Of a DNA stretch of 64,000 nucleotides, positions 1 to 7,581 are shown one piece after another. The translations under genes were made by a program, and so were the position numbers. The stretch spans positions 1 to 64,000 of the forward strand of contig ONCP01000007.1 of assembly GCA_900316385.1 (NCBI GenBank). Direction: 5' to 3'. How positions within the stretch are numbered: the first letter of the stretch is position 1; the number at the start of each line of letters is the position of its first letter. The notes below the pieces were generated by a model, which was given only the letters and a program-made list of their open reading frames with translations, ran no database searches and was not told the DNA's origin. This DNA comes from an uncultured Eubacteriales bacterium (GTDB lineage: Bacteria; Bacillota; Clostridia; Oscillospirales; Acutalibacteraceae).

Positions 1-93
1 CAATTTACTCCATTGTACCTTTTGGGACTGTTTTGCCCGGTTACATTATCTCATGTTTGACTACGCTTGAATAGAGGGGTGATTATTGAGCGG

Positions 94-387
94 TTACGTC
101 CATTCAATCGGGGCGTCTGCTTTTAGCTGTTCGGTGATGTTTTCCTTTTCGGAAAGTTGCTGGACAAGTAGATCGCACATTTCATTTGCCTGCGAATCAA
201 TGTCGGCAAGATACACTGCGAGCTTACACGAGGTAAGCAGGTTGAAATAGATTAGCCTGTGGTGCTCTTGCAGATAACGCTTATGTCTTTGTCCGAAAAC
301 GCCGATTTCAACCTTCGGCTGTTCGGGTAACTTCAAATCAGGGAGAAGATAGTCGCCCTGCTGCGTATATGTAATAGTTGTTGTCAT
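94..387 (-). CDS. TnpV-like transposon-associated small protein, short at the C-terminus
   Basis: The 97-aa product has the pattern I associate with the TnpV family: N-terminal ITYTQQGDYLLPDL, then KRYLQEHHR, then a helix AVYLADIDSQANEM, ending in APIEWT. Family members normally run on for about 20 residues after the EW with an MNN-type helix, so this copy is probably truncated by an early stop. A strong AAGGAGG lies just upstream and overlaps the stop of the 59-aa gene before it, so translation is likely coupled. TnpV is carried on conjugative or mobilisable Clostridia elements; its biochemical function is unknown. Family recognition is from memory of the pattern, not a search. Confidence 0.7.
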   Translation of the reverse strand: MTTTITYTQQGDYLLPDLKLPEQPKVEIGVFGQRHKRYLQEHHRLIYFNLLTSCKLAVYLADIDSQANEMCDLLVQQLSEKENITEQLKADAPIEWT

Positions 388-390
388 AAT

Positions 391-570
391 TCAGACCTCC
401 TTGATCTTGATTCTTTTGAGCTTTGCCTTTGTGAGTTTGACTATCAGCTCATCAACGCCATCAGTGTATCTGCCTTGTAAAATAAGGTCGTTTTTCAAGC
501 AAATCAAACTATTGATAACGGTTCGCCGTTCATCGTGCGTCAGATAAAGATGATATTTCTGCTTCCTCAA
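391..570 (-). CDS. 59-aa small conserved mobile-element protein, TTG start
   Basis: An open frame of 59 codons begins with TTG (reading LRKQKYHLYLTHDERR) overlapping the TGA stop of the upstream DUF6809 gene, and ends in KRIKIKEV just before the TnpV-like gene. It contains SLICLKNDLILQGRYTD, which resembles a small family I have seen beside TnpV in Clostridia elements (a basic N-terminus, a YLT turn, LKN, then QGRYTD). It has no ATG, so ATG-based gene calling would miss it. The overlapping stop/start on one side and the Shine-Dalgarno of the next gene inside its 3' end argue for a coupled three-gene unit. No function is known to me. Confidence 0.6.
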   Translation of the reverse strand: MRKQKYHLYLTHDERRTVINSLICLKNDLILQGRYTDGVDELIVKLTKAKLKRIKIKEV

Positions 571-875
571 TCGCTCTGCTCTTTTAAGAAATCCTCATAA
601 GGCGTATCGTCATTTACAAAGGTATCGAAAATAAACTTTGCGCCTAATCTGAATCCGACGATTAAACTGTCGAGCTCCGATTCTCTTAAGATAACGTCAG
701 AAGCATTTACAAAAGAGAGAAACGCTTTCTTTTCTTCGCCTGTCAGCTTTTCGGTCAGCATCGCTTCGCTTTCCGAAAGGACTGCCATTTGCTTTTTCAA
801 AAAGCTACCGTTCTTGAAACCGCGCGCCTGCGGATCAATGTTACCGTAGTACAGTTCCGAGATTACATTCTTCAT
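567..875 (-). CDS. DUF6809-type protein
   Basis: The 102-aa product starts MKNVISELYYGNIDPQ and contains LTGEEKKAFLSFVNASDVI and VGFRLGAKFIFDTF, the pattern of the DUF6809 family that occurs in Clostridia integrative elements. I chose the ATG at 873–875 because GGAGGT sits 7 nt upstream; a longer reading from 905 has no ribosome site. It is predicted cytoplasmic and helical, with no catalytic motif visible. It is the first gene of the three-gene minus-strand cassette, and its stop overlaps the TTG of the next. Function unknown. Confidence 0.65.
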   Translation of the reverse strand: MKNVISELYYGNIDPQARGFKNGSFLKKQMAVLSESEAMLTEKLTGEEKKAFLSFVNASDVILRESELDSLIVGFRLGAKFIFDTFVNDDTPYEDFLKEQSD

Positions 876-1152
876 TCTAATGACCTCCGAAAAAAGATTT
901 GTCAAACAAACGATTCAGTGAATTAATGTCATTTTCTTTAATTTGACAGCACTTTCAAGCTGTCCGGTCTATATGTTTTCACGAAAAACCTATGTTTTTG
1001 ACTGCATTCGTGACTGCAGTTGACTGTGATTTTGAATGCACTTTATCTTGTCTTAACCGATTTCAACTTTCCTCAACTAAACTGTGCAAGTGCTCAAAAG
1101 CCCAGTGTTTAAGCCGTTTTCGGGCATTTTAAGAAAAGTTGGCAAAACAAAA

Positions 1153-1173
1153 GAGGCAGTTTAAAACTGCCTC
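1153..1173 (-). terminator. Perfect hairpin with T-rich tail behind a tRNA 3'-end fragment
   Basis: A 10-bp perfect inverted repeat (GAGGCAGTTT / AAACTGCCTC, 1-nt loop) is followed on the minus strand by CTTTTGTTTTG. It lies 4 nt after a minus-strand copy of the tRNA-Leu 3' end (CGTCGCTCGCACCA, to 1178). This is the arrangement expected of a tRNA gene terminator, but the body of the tRNA is missing here. Confidence 0.6.
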
Positions 1174-1175
1174 AA

Positions 1176-1236
1176 AATGGTGCGAGCGACGTATGCTCCA
1201 TCAGTTCATTCCGTTACGTTTCGCTTGTTGCGGTGT
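1176..1236 (+). repeat. Copy A (partial) of the tRNA-end repeat
   Basis: These 61 bp match copies B and C at all but three positions, starting at AATGGTGCGAGCGACG and ending at TTGCGGTGT. The first bases contain the 14-nt sequence TGGTGCGAGCGACG, identical to the 3' end (as read on the plus strand) of tRNA-Leu(GAG) at 1759. The left boundary is the terminator-like hairpin. It is the most divergent copy and could mark the original junction of an integrated element. Confidence 0.8.
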
Positions 1237-1354
1237 AGCGTTGCGACCGCCGCCGGTGGCGGAGTAAGGGAGCAAAAGCGCTCTCCAAAATAAGGAGTTG
1301 AAGGACAGCGCCCCCGGCTGTCCGCTCAACGACTATATTTTGGTGAGAACGAGT
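1237..1354. other. Non-coding spacer with hairpins between repeat copies A and B
   Basis: No convincing gene. The stretch contains several short dyads, the clearest being GGACAGC/GCTGTCC at 1303–1323, and GGAG/CTCC-type pairings nearby. The 906–1152 stretch to its left is likewise without a gene I can support: it is AT-rich and has no dyad that I find convincing. Confidence 0.6.
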
Positions 1355-1448
1355 TTCAAGTCCCGCCGCTCATGTGTAATGGTGCGAGCGACGTATGCTC
1401 CATCAGTCCATTATGTTACGTTTCGCTTGTTGCGGTGTGTTCGGAGCT
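1355..1448 (+). repeat. Copy B of 94-bp tRNA-end repeat
   Basis: This 94-bp unit differs from copy C at one position only. It opens with TTCAAGTCCCGCCGCTC, which reproduces the T-arm and acceptor 3' strand of tRNA-Leu in plus orientation. After ATGTGTAA comes TGGTGCGAGCGACG, the same tRNA end in minus orientation, so the unit contains an inverted pair of tRNA ends. It then has a unique 55-bp body ending TCGGAGCT. Confidence 0.85.
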
Positions 1449-1539
1449 ATGCCGTTCATAAACGCGGCGGCTTAAAAATGCTCCACAGGAGCATTTTTGC
1501 CTGCGGATTGCGCTAACGCTTAATCCTTGGCACAGCCTG
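1449..1539. other. Inter-repeat spacer with a perfect 11-bp hairpin
   Basis: The spacer between copies B and C holds a perfect 11-bp inverted repeat (AAAAATGCTCC / GGAGCATTTTT, 3-nt loop) at 1474–1498, which has the look of a bidirectional terminator. No coding signal is seen. Confidence 0.6.
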
Positions 1540-1633
1540 TTCAAGTCCCGTCGCTCATGTGTAATGGTGCGAGCGACGTATGCTCCATCAGTCCATTATG
1601 TTACGTTTCGCTTGTTGCGGTGTGTTCGGAGCT
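1540..1633 (+). repeat. Copy C of 94-bp tRNA-end repeat
   Basis: Nearly identical to copy B (one base differs, giving TTCAAGTCCCGTCGCTC, which now matches the intact tRNA-Leu exactly over this segment). It is followed by a 10-bp perfect hairpin (AAATCGTTCC / GGAACGATTT) at 1660–1682 and a fourth, degraded repeat start (TTCAAGTCCC at about 1696) just before the tRNA terminator. Confidence 0.85.
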
Positions 1634-1720
1634 AAAAGTATCATCTACTCTCCTCGCTAAAATCGTTCCACCGGAACGATTTCTTAACGCTCGGCTTCAA
1701 GTCCCTCTGCATCTTTTATA

Positions 1721-1761
1721 CCAAAAGAACAGGACATCCGTTGGATGTCCTGTTCTTTTGG
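1721..1761 (-). terminator. Terminator of tRNA-Leu(GAG)
   Basis: A perfect 19-bp inverted repeat with a 3-nt loop (arms 1721–1739 and 1743–1761). On the minus strand it starts inside the CCA end of the tRNA and ends in TTCTTTTGG, giving Rho-independent termination immediately after the tRNA. Confidence 0.85.
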
Positions 1762-1842
1762 TGCGAGCGACGGGACTTGAACCCGTACGTCAAAGACACA
1801 CGCCCCTCAAACGTGCCTGTCTGCCTATTCCAGCACGCTCGC
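1759..1842 (-). tRNA. tRNA-Leu (anticodon GAG)
   Basis: The 84-nt minus-strand gene has acceptor GCGAGCG paired with CGCTCGC, an encoded CCA, a D-arm with TGGAATAGGCAGAC typical of tRNA-Leu, an anticodon loop TTGAGGG giving GAG (reads CUC/CUU), a class II variable arm, and T-arm CGGGTTCAAGTCCCG. It has its own promoter and terminator. Its 3' end is the source of the repeated fragments at 1178, 1379 and 1564. Confidence 0.95.
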
Positions 1843-1872
1843 AAATGCTATTGAATTTTCATCAGCCTTTAA

Positions 1873-1901
1873 ATTATAGCACTGCGTTATTGATTTGTCA
1901 A
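1873..1901 (-). promoter_or_regulatory. Promoter of tRNA-Leu(GAG)
   Basis: Minus strand: TTGACA, a 17-nt spacer, then TATAAT, an exact housekeeping consensus, about 30 nt before the tRNA 5' end. Confidence 0.85.
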
Positions 1902-1919
1902 GAACTTTTTTAAAAAGTT

Positions 1920-2096
1920 TTAAAGAAACCTGTTCAGCTCCTCGCTGTATCCGTAACCTATCGATTCAAGCTTATCGGCGATCGCGGTTTTGTCCTCGCC
2001 GAGGTCGCCGCACAGCTCGTCAAGGCTCTCGTAATCGTCTCTCAGCTTCGTGTTTATCACCGAAAGCAACATCATCGGGTCGTTTGGCAGTGCCAT
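1920..2096 (-). CDS. DUF4250 domain protein
   Basis: The 58-aa product starts MALPNDPMMLLSVINTKLRD and continues SLDELCGDLGEDKTAIADKL, the full-length pattern of the DUF4250 family, small Firmicutes proteins of unknown function. The ATG at 2094–2096 is preceded by GAGGAG at good spacing; a longer frame from 2135 has no ribosome site. The gene lies alone between tRNA-Leu and the divergent M16 operon. Confidence 0.85.
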   Translation of the reverse strand: MALPNDPMMLLSVINTKLRDDYESLDELCGDLGEDKTAIADKLESIGYGYSEELNRFL

Positions 2097-2193
2097 TTTT
2101 TTCACTCCTCTGATTAATTTATCATATTTTAACATTTTTTGTGAATTTAGTAAAGAAAAAATTGCCTAAACCCTTTATTATGTAATCAAAATG

Positions 2194-2202
2194 TGCTATA
2201 AT
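2194..2202 (+). promoter_or_regulatory. Extended -10 promoter of the M16–lgt–folD operon
   Basis: TGCTATAAT is an extended -10 (TGn then TATAAT); only a weak -35 (TTTATT, 2174–2179) is present 17 nt upstream. The start codon of the first M16 gene is 35 nt downstream. Confidence 0.6.
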
Positions 2203-2236
2203 AACTTTGTATGTGATATTATGGAGTGATAAATCT

Positions 2237-3514
2237 ATGACGATTAATTCGAATCCGATGAATACCGCGGTCATCGCTCGGGGCGCTCGCTTCAACGCGA
2301 TTCCCGACAGCCGCTTCAAAACCTCAAAGCTTTTGGCTAACATTTATCTGCCGCTTTCCGCCGAGACAGCTTCCGTCAACGCTCTTCTTTGTTATATGCT
2401 GGTGCGCTGCTGCAAAAAGTATCCCGACTTCACCACGCTCTCGCGCAAGCTCGGCTCGCTCTACGGCGCGTCGCTCGAAGGCTCCGTCGCGAAGGTGGGG
2501 GATATGCAGTGCCTCACGATCTCCGTCGGCGGACTTGACGACAAATTCGCGCTCGACGGCGAGAGCGTCAGCGAACAGCTCGGCGAGCTGCTCTGCGAGG
2601 TCATTTTCAACCCCAAGACCGACGGCTTCAGCTTTGACGAGCAGGATATGCTCCAGGAAAAACGCCAGCTTTTCGATATGATCGATTCCGAGTTCAACGA
2701 CAAGCGCACCTATTCCGCTATCAAGCTTATCGAGAATATGTGCCGCGACGAGCTCTACGGCGTCAAGCGCTACGGCTCCAAGGAAAAGCTCGAAGCCCTC
2801 ACGACGCGCGACGTTTATCTCGCGTGGGAGTATATGCTCCGGAACGCTCATTTCGAGTTTACCTTTGTCGGCGCGAGTGACCCGTCAAAGGTAATTGATG
2901 TATTGAAAAATTCTTTTAAAGAAATTAACAGAACGCCCGTCGAGCTGAAAAACGACGTCGTTTATAACGCCGTTGAGCTTAAGGACGTATGCGAGGAGAT
3001 GGACGTCGCCCAGTCAAAGCTCGAGATGGGCTTCAGGACAGGCTGTGCCGAGCCCGAGTTCGACACCTCCGCCGCGCGCCTGATGTGCGCGATCCTCGGC
3101 GGCACGGCGTCATCAAAGCTTTTTATGAACGTCCGTGAGAAAAAGAGCCTGTGCTACTACTGTATGAGCCGATTTTTCAGGCTTAAGGGCATTATGATCG
3201 TTGAGTCGGGCGTCGAGACGTCCAACCTCGGCGAGGCTCGGAAGGCGATCCTCAACGAGATAGAGGAGATGAAGAACGGCAATATCTCCGATTTTGAGAT
3301 CGAATCCGCCAAGCTCGCCATAGTAAACAGCTTCCGCAGTGTTGTGGACACGGCTACGGGTATCGCGAGCTGGTATTCGTCACAGCTGATGGATTCCTCG
3401 GTAGACACGCCCGAGCAGGCGGCGGCGAAGCTTAACGCCGTTACAAAGGAACAGGTAGTCGAGGCGGCGCGCAGGCTTCAGCTTGACACGATATTTACAT
3501 TAAAGTCTGAGTAA
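2237..3514 (+). CDS. M16 family peptidase-like protein, non-catalytic partner
   Basis: The 425-aa protein has the insulinase-type M16 fold (for example MNVREKKSLCYYCMSRFFRLKG in the second half, a hallmark segment). It lacks the HxxEH zinc site: the equivalent helix reads NALLCYMLVRCC. It is therefore expected to be the inactive half of a heterodimer with the next gene, like YmfF/YmfH in Bacillus. I start at the ATG at 2237 because GGAGTGAT lies 6 nt upstream. It is separated by 9 nt from its catalytic partner. The natural substrate is not known. Confidence 0.85.
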   Translation: MTINSNPMNTAVIARGARFNAIPDSRFKTSKLLANIYLPLSAETASVNALLCYMLVRCCKKYPDFTTLSRKLGSLYGASLEGSVAKVGDMQCLTISVGGLDDKFALDGESVSEQLGELLCEVIFNPKTDGFSFDEQDMLQEKRQLFDMIDSEFNDKRTYSAIKLIENMCRDELYGVKRYGSKEKLEALTTRDVYLAWEYMLRNAHFEFTFVGASDPSKVIDVLKNSFKEINRTPVELKNDVVYNAVELKDVCEEMDVAQSKLEMGFRTGCAEPEFDTSAARLMCAILGGTASSKLFMNVREKKSLCYYCMSRFFRLKGIMIVESGVETSNLGEARKAILNEIEEMKNGNISDFEIESAKLAIVNSFRSVVDTATGIASWYSSQLMDSSVDTPEQAAAKLNAVTKEQVVEAARRLQLDTIFTLKSE

Positions 3515-3523
3515 GGTGGAAAT

Positions 3524-4792
3524 ATGAACAATATAAAAGAAGTGAGATCCGCCTTAACGGGCGACAAATACTACAAGATAGATCACGCCTCGGGTCTGAC
3601 TATCTATCTTTATCCCAAAAAGGATTATAATTCCAAGTACGCTATCTTCGGCACACGCTTCGGCAGCGTCAACAACGCGTTTTCGCTCGACGGCGGCGAG
3701 GTGAGGAGAGTTCCCGACGGTATCGCTCATTATCTTGAGCACAAGATGTTTGAGTGCGAGGACGGCGACGCGTTCCTGAAATACGCCAAGACGGGCGCCA
3801 ACGCCAACGCCTACACCTCGTTTGACAAGACCTGCTATCTTTTCGGCTGTGCCGACAATTTTGAACAGAGCCTTGAGATATTGCTTGACTTTGTTTCGCG
3901 TCCGTACTTCACGGAGGAGACCGTAGCCAAGGAGCAGGGGATAATCGGTCAGGAGATCCGTATGTACGACGATTCCGCCGAGTGGCGCGTAATGTTCAAT
4001 ATGCTTGAGAATATGTACCACAATCACCCCGTTCAGCTTGATATCGCGGGCACGGTAGAGTCGATCGCCGAGATAACCCCCGAGCTGCTCTACGACTGCT
4101 ACAACACCTTTTATAATCTGAACAATATGGCGCTCTGCGTCGCGGGCGATCTTGATCCCGAGGATATCCTCAGAACAGCCGATAAGCTCCTCAAGCCCTG
4201 TCAAAGACACGAGATAGAAAGCTATTTTGAGGACGAGCCCTACGAGATCGTCAGCGACTATGTTGAGCAGAAATTCCCCGTATCCGTTCCGCTGTTTAAT
4301 CTCGGCTTCAAGGACAGGGCTCACAAGGTAACTCAGAAGGAGCTCGCCGAAATCGAGATCATCTGCGAGATACTGACCTCGGCTTCCTCAAGGCTTTACA
4401 AGCTTCTCGACGACGAAAAGCTGATCAACCAGAGCTTTGACAACGAGTTCTTCTACGGACCCGGGTACAATTCGGTCATTTTCAGCGGCGAATCCCGCGA
4501 GCCTCAGAAGGCGGCAGAGATGATCCGTTCCTACATCGACGACCTCAAGCGCGACGGTATCGACAGGGAGGACTTTGAGATCGCCAAGCGCGAGGTCTAC
4601 GGCGAGGCTGTCTCGTCGCTGAACTCCGTTGACACCATCGCTAATATGATGATAGATTTCCATTTTAACGGAATGGACATTTTCTCAATAATCGACGACA
4701 TCGCCGCCTGCACTCTCGACGACGTCAACGCTCGTCTGCGTTCCATGCTCGATGTTAAAAATTCCACTCTTTCCGTGATATTGCCGAGGTGA
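3524..4792 (+). CDS. M16 family zinc peptidase, catalytic partner
   Basis: The 422-aa protein contains H69-YLE-H73, the inverted zinc motif of M16 peptidases, and a downstream GQEIRMYDD segment supplying the third ligand glutamate. The C-terminal half carries the second M16 domain. It pairs with the preceding protein, which lacks the motif, as in the YmfF/YmfH arrangement. No signal peptide is seen, so it is probably cytoplasmic. An AAGGTGG ribosome site precedes the ATG. It is followed after 3 nt by lgt. Confidence 0.9.
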   Translation: MNNIKEVRSALTGDKYYKIDHASGLTIYLYPKKDYNSKYAIFGTRFGSVNNAFSLDGGEVRRVPDGIAHYLEHKMFECEDGDAFLKYAKTGANANAYTSFDKTCYLFGCADNFEQSLEILLDFVSRPYFTEETVAKEQGIIGQEIRMYDDSAEWRVMFNMLENMYHNHPVQLDIAGTVESIAEITPELLYDCYNTFYNLNNMALCVAGDLDPEDILRTADKLLKPCQRHEIESYFEDEPYEIVSDYVEQKFPVSVPLFNLGFKDRAHKVTQKELAEIEIICEILTSASSRLYKLLDDEKLINQSFDNEFFYGPGYNSVIFSGESREPQKAAEMIRSYIDDLKRDGIDREDFEIAKREVYGEAVSSLNSVDTIANMMIDFHFNGMDIFSIIDDIAACTLDDVNARLRSMLDVKNSTLSVILPR

Positions 4793-4795
4793 CGT

Positions 4796-5647
4796 ATGTA
4801 TAATGTATCCTTTCCCGGCTTTGGGCTTGATTTCAAGATCAACCCTGTAGCCTTTTCGATAGGCTCCTTTGACGTACGCTGGTACGGTATAATCATCACA
4901 AGCGGAATGGTGCTCGCGCTGATTTACGCGCGGTTCTCATCAAAGCGCTTCAACGTTGACTGGGACACGCTCTTTGACTGTGTGCTGGTCGGTCTTATCA
5001 CGGGGATCATCGGCGCGAGGCTTTTCTTCGTGCTGTTTTCGCTCGACAAATATATAAACAATCCGTTGGATATTTTTAAGATACACGAGGGCGGACTCGC
5101 GATCTACGGCGGTATCATAGGCGCCTTTATCGGCGGTATCATCGTCGCGAAAATCAAAAAGGCGAAGATACTCCCGATCCTCGACATCGCCGTTATGGGC
5201 TTTCTGCTCGGACAGGGAATCGGCCGCTGGGGCAACTTCTTCAATCAGGAGGCATTCGGCACCCCGACAGACCTTCCGTGGCGAATGCTCAGCGAGAACA
5301 CAAGCCTTATCGGTGTACATCCGTGCTTTTTATACGAATCTCTGTGGTGTCTGCTGGGCTTTGTGCTTTTGCACTTCCTTTCAAAGAAATTCCAGAAATA
5401 TCCCGGTCAGGTGCTCTACGCCTACCTTGTATGGTACGGCTTTGAGAGAATGATCGTTGAAGGACTGCGAACCGACAGCCTTATGCTTCCGTTCGGCGGA
5501 CTGCGCGTCAGTCAGGTCATTTCCGCGGTAATATTCCTTGCGGGAATTATTCTGCTGATCGTGAACAGAAAAAAGGAGGACAAATACTATGACGATTATA
5601 GACGGCAAAAAAGTCTCCGCTCAGGTAAAAGAGCAGGTAGCAAATGA
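4796..5647 (+). CDS. lgt: Prolipoprotein diacylglyceryl transferase
   Basis: Lgt moves diacylglycerol from phosphatidylglycerol to the lipobox cysteine of prolipoproteins. The 283-aa polytopic membrane protein shows [11 protein letters not shown], the signature [13 protein letters not shown] and HPCFLYES. The length is normal for the family. GAGGTG precedes the ATG and overlaps the end of the M16 gene. The 3' end overlaps folD by 59 bp. A lipoprotein substrate is encoded in this window (the G5 protein at 62822). Confidence 0.96.
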   Translation: MYNVSFPGFGLDFKINPVAFSIGSFDVRWYGIIITSGMVLALIYARFSSKRFNVDWDTLFDCVLVGLITGIIGARLFFVLFSLDKYINNPLDIFKIHEGGLAIYGGIIGAFIGGIIVAKIKKAKILPILDIAVMGFLLGQGIGRWGNFFNQEAFGTPTDLPWRMLSENTSLIGVHPCFLYESLWCLLGFVLLHFLSKKFQKYPGQVLYAYLVWYGFERMIVEGLRTDSLMLPFGGLRVSQVISAVIFLAGIILLIVNRKKEDKYYDDYRRQKSLRSGKRAGSK

Positions 5648-6440
5648 AACCAAGGAGCTTAAAGCGAGAGGGATAACTCCCGGGCTGGCTGTCATACTTG
5701 TGGGCGACGACCCTGCCTCAAGGGTTTATGTCAACAACAAGAAGAAGGCGTGCGAGCTGGTGGGCTTCAGATCGGTCGAATACGCTTTGCCCGCGTCAAC
5801 TACTCAGGAGGAGCTTCTCGCGCTGGTTGACGAGCTCAATTCAAGAGAGGATATCAACGGCATCCTCTGTCAGCTTCCTCTCCCTAAGGGGCTCGATGAC
5901 AGCGCCGTTATCGAGGCGATCAGTCCGCTCAAGGACGTTGACGCCTTCCACAAGCTCAACGTCGGCAGGATAATGCTCGGCGACTATGATTTTCTTCCGT
6001 GCACTCCCGCGGGTATCATGGAAATGCTCAAGGCATACGATATTTCCGTTGACGGCAAAAAATGCGTCGTTATCGGCAGGAGCAATATCGTAGGAAAGCC
6101 GATGGCTATGCTGCTTTTGCACGAGAACGGCACCGTTACGATCTGCCACAGTCACACCAAGGACCTCGCGCGGATCACGAGCGACGCTGATATACTTGTC
6201 GCCGCGATCGGAAAGGCGAAGTTCGTTACCGCCGATATGGTCAAGCAGGGAGCCGTTGTGATCGACGTCGGGATGAACCGCGACGAAAACGGCAAGCTCT
6301 GCGGCGACGTCGATTTTGACAACGTCAAGGACAAGTGCTCGTTTATCACTCCCGTTCCGGGCGGCGTGGGTCCGATGACGATCGCCACGCTGATGAAAAA
6401 CACGCTCAAGGCGGCAAAATTACAGAATAATATTGAATAA
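5589..6440 (+). CDS. folD: Methylenetetrahydrofolate dehydrogenase / cyclohydrolase
   Basis: FolD interconverts 5,10-methylene-, methenyl- and 10-formyl-tetrahydrofolate. The 283-aa product has the catalytic lysine region [14 protein letters not shown], the [13 protein letters not shown] stretch, the dinucleotide fold [11 protein letters not shown] and the C-terminal [13 protein letters not shown] signature. AAGGAGG lies 8 nt before the ATG, which is inside lgt. The 59-bp overlap with lgt is unusually long but both reading frames are well conserved. Confidence 0.97.
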   Translation: MTIIDGKKVSAQVKEQVANETKELKARGITPGLAVILVGDDPASRVYVNNKKKACELVGFRSVEYALPASTTQEELLALVDELNSREDINGILCQLPLPKGLDDSAVIEAISPLKDVDAFHKLNVGRIMLGDYDFLPCTPAGIMEMLKAYDISVDGKKCVVIGRSNIVGKPMAMLLLHENGTVTICHSHTKDLARITSDADILVAAIGKAKFVTADMVKQGAVVIDVGMNRDENGKLCGDVDFDNVKDKCSFITPVPGGVGPMTIATLMKNTLKAAKLQNNIE

Positions 6441-6453
6441 TAAGGTAAATGCT

Positions 6454-7581
6454 ATGATTTCATTTAACGTTCCGCCGTATGTCGGCAATGAGGAAAAATA
6501 CATAAAGGAAGCGATCGAAAGCAGAAAGATCTGCGGCGACGGCGGCTTCACTAAAAAGTGCAACGCGAAGCTTGAGGAAATGACGGGAGCTAAAAAGGCT
6601 CTGATCACGACCTCGGGCACCTCCGCGCTGGAGATGGCTTCTCTGCTCGCCGGGATAAAGGAGGGCGACGAGGTGATTATGCCGTCCTACACCTTTGTTT
6701 CCACAGCTAACGCCTTTGTGCTTCGCGGCGCGAAGATCGTGTTCGTCGATATCCGTCCCGACACGATGAATATTGACGAAAACCTCATTGAAAACGCCGT
6801 CACTCCTCTCACCAAGGCTATCGTTCCCGTTCATTACGCAGGCGTTTCCTGCGAGATGGACAAGATACTCGAGATAGGTGAAAAGCACGGCTTATCCGTG
6901 ATCGAGGACGCGGCTCAGGGCGTGAACGCTTTTTATAAGGGAAGAGCGCTCGGAACTATGGGCGACTTCGGCTGCTTCTCGTTCCACGAAACCAAGAATT
7001 ACTCGATGGGCGAGGGCGGAGCTATCCTGATCAATAACGAAAAGGACGTTGAGCGCGCGGAGATAATTCGCGAAAAGGGCACGAACCGCTCCAAATTCTT
7101 CCGCGGTCAGGTCGATAAATACACGTGGGTAGACCTCGGCTCGTCATATCTCCAGAGCGAGCTCAACTGCGCTTATCTTTACGCTCAGATCGAGGACCCC
7201 GAGCTCATCAATCAAAACAGGCTCAGGGCTTGGGATATGTACCGAGAGCTGCTTTCTCCGCTCAGGGATAACGGCAGGCTGGAGCTTCCGACGATCCCCG
7301 AGGGCTGCGTGCATAACGCGCATATGTTTTATATCAAGCTTAAGGATATCGACGAGCGCAGTGCGATGATAAAGCACCTCAGAAAATACGAGATCGGCTC
7401 GGTATTCCATTATATCCCGCTTCATTCGTCGCCCGCGGGTCAGCGGTTCGGACGCTTCGCGGGAGAGGACGTTTTTACGACGAGAGAGAGCGAAAGACTG
7501 CTCAGGCTTCCGCTTTACTACGGGCTCAGGCTCGACGAGGTCGAATTTATCTGCGAAAAGGTCAAAGAGTTTTTTAAATGA
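6454..7581 (+). CDS. DegT/DnrJ/EryC1/StrS (WecE/ArnB-like) sugar aminotransferase
   Basis: A PLP enzyme that transfers an amino group to a keto-sugar nucleotide. The product starts MISFNVPPYVG and has GDGGFTKKC, ITTSGTSALEMA, EVIMPSYTFVSTANA, the acidic VIEDAAQGVNAFYKG, and the PLP lysine K181 in FHETKNYSMGEGG. The WecE/RffA subgroup, acting on dTDP-4-keto-6-deoxy sugars, is the closest that I recognise. I start at the ATG at 6454 (AAGG upstream) rather than the TTG at 6433 inside folD. It heads the arn-like operon and overlaps the next gene by 4 bp (ATGA). Confidence 0.88.
   Translation: MISFNVPPYVGNEEKYIKEAIESRKICGDGGFTKKCNAKLEEMTGAKKALITTSGTSALEMASLLAGIKEGDEVIMPSYTFVSTANAFVLRGAKIVFVDIRPDTMNIDENLIENAVTPLTKAIVPVHYAGVSCEMDKILEIGEKHGLSVIEDAAQGVNAFYKGRALGTMGDFGCFSFHETKNYSMGEGGAILINNEKDVERAEIIREKGTNRSKFFRGQVDKYTWVDLGSSYLQSELNCAYLYAQIEDPELINQNRLRAWDMYRELLSPLRDNGRLELPTIPEGCVHNAHMFYIKLKDIDERSAMIKHLRKYEIGSVFHYIPLHSSPAGQRFGRFAGEDVFTTRESERLLRLPLYYGLRLDEVEFICEKVKEFFK

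Noticed and set aside
1176..1633. Possible CRISPR array
   Set aside because: Repeats are 94 bp, only two full copies, with unequal intervals and tRNA-derived sequence; no cas genes.
1298..1913. Short plus-strand frames across the tRNA repeat array
   Set aside because: They read through tRNA pieces and hairpins, repeat the same peptides because the DNA repeats, and have no ribosome sites.
2324..4324. Minus-strand frames of 175 and 256 codons opposite the M16 pair
   Set aside because: Antisense shadows of two well-supported M16 genes; no ribosome sites.
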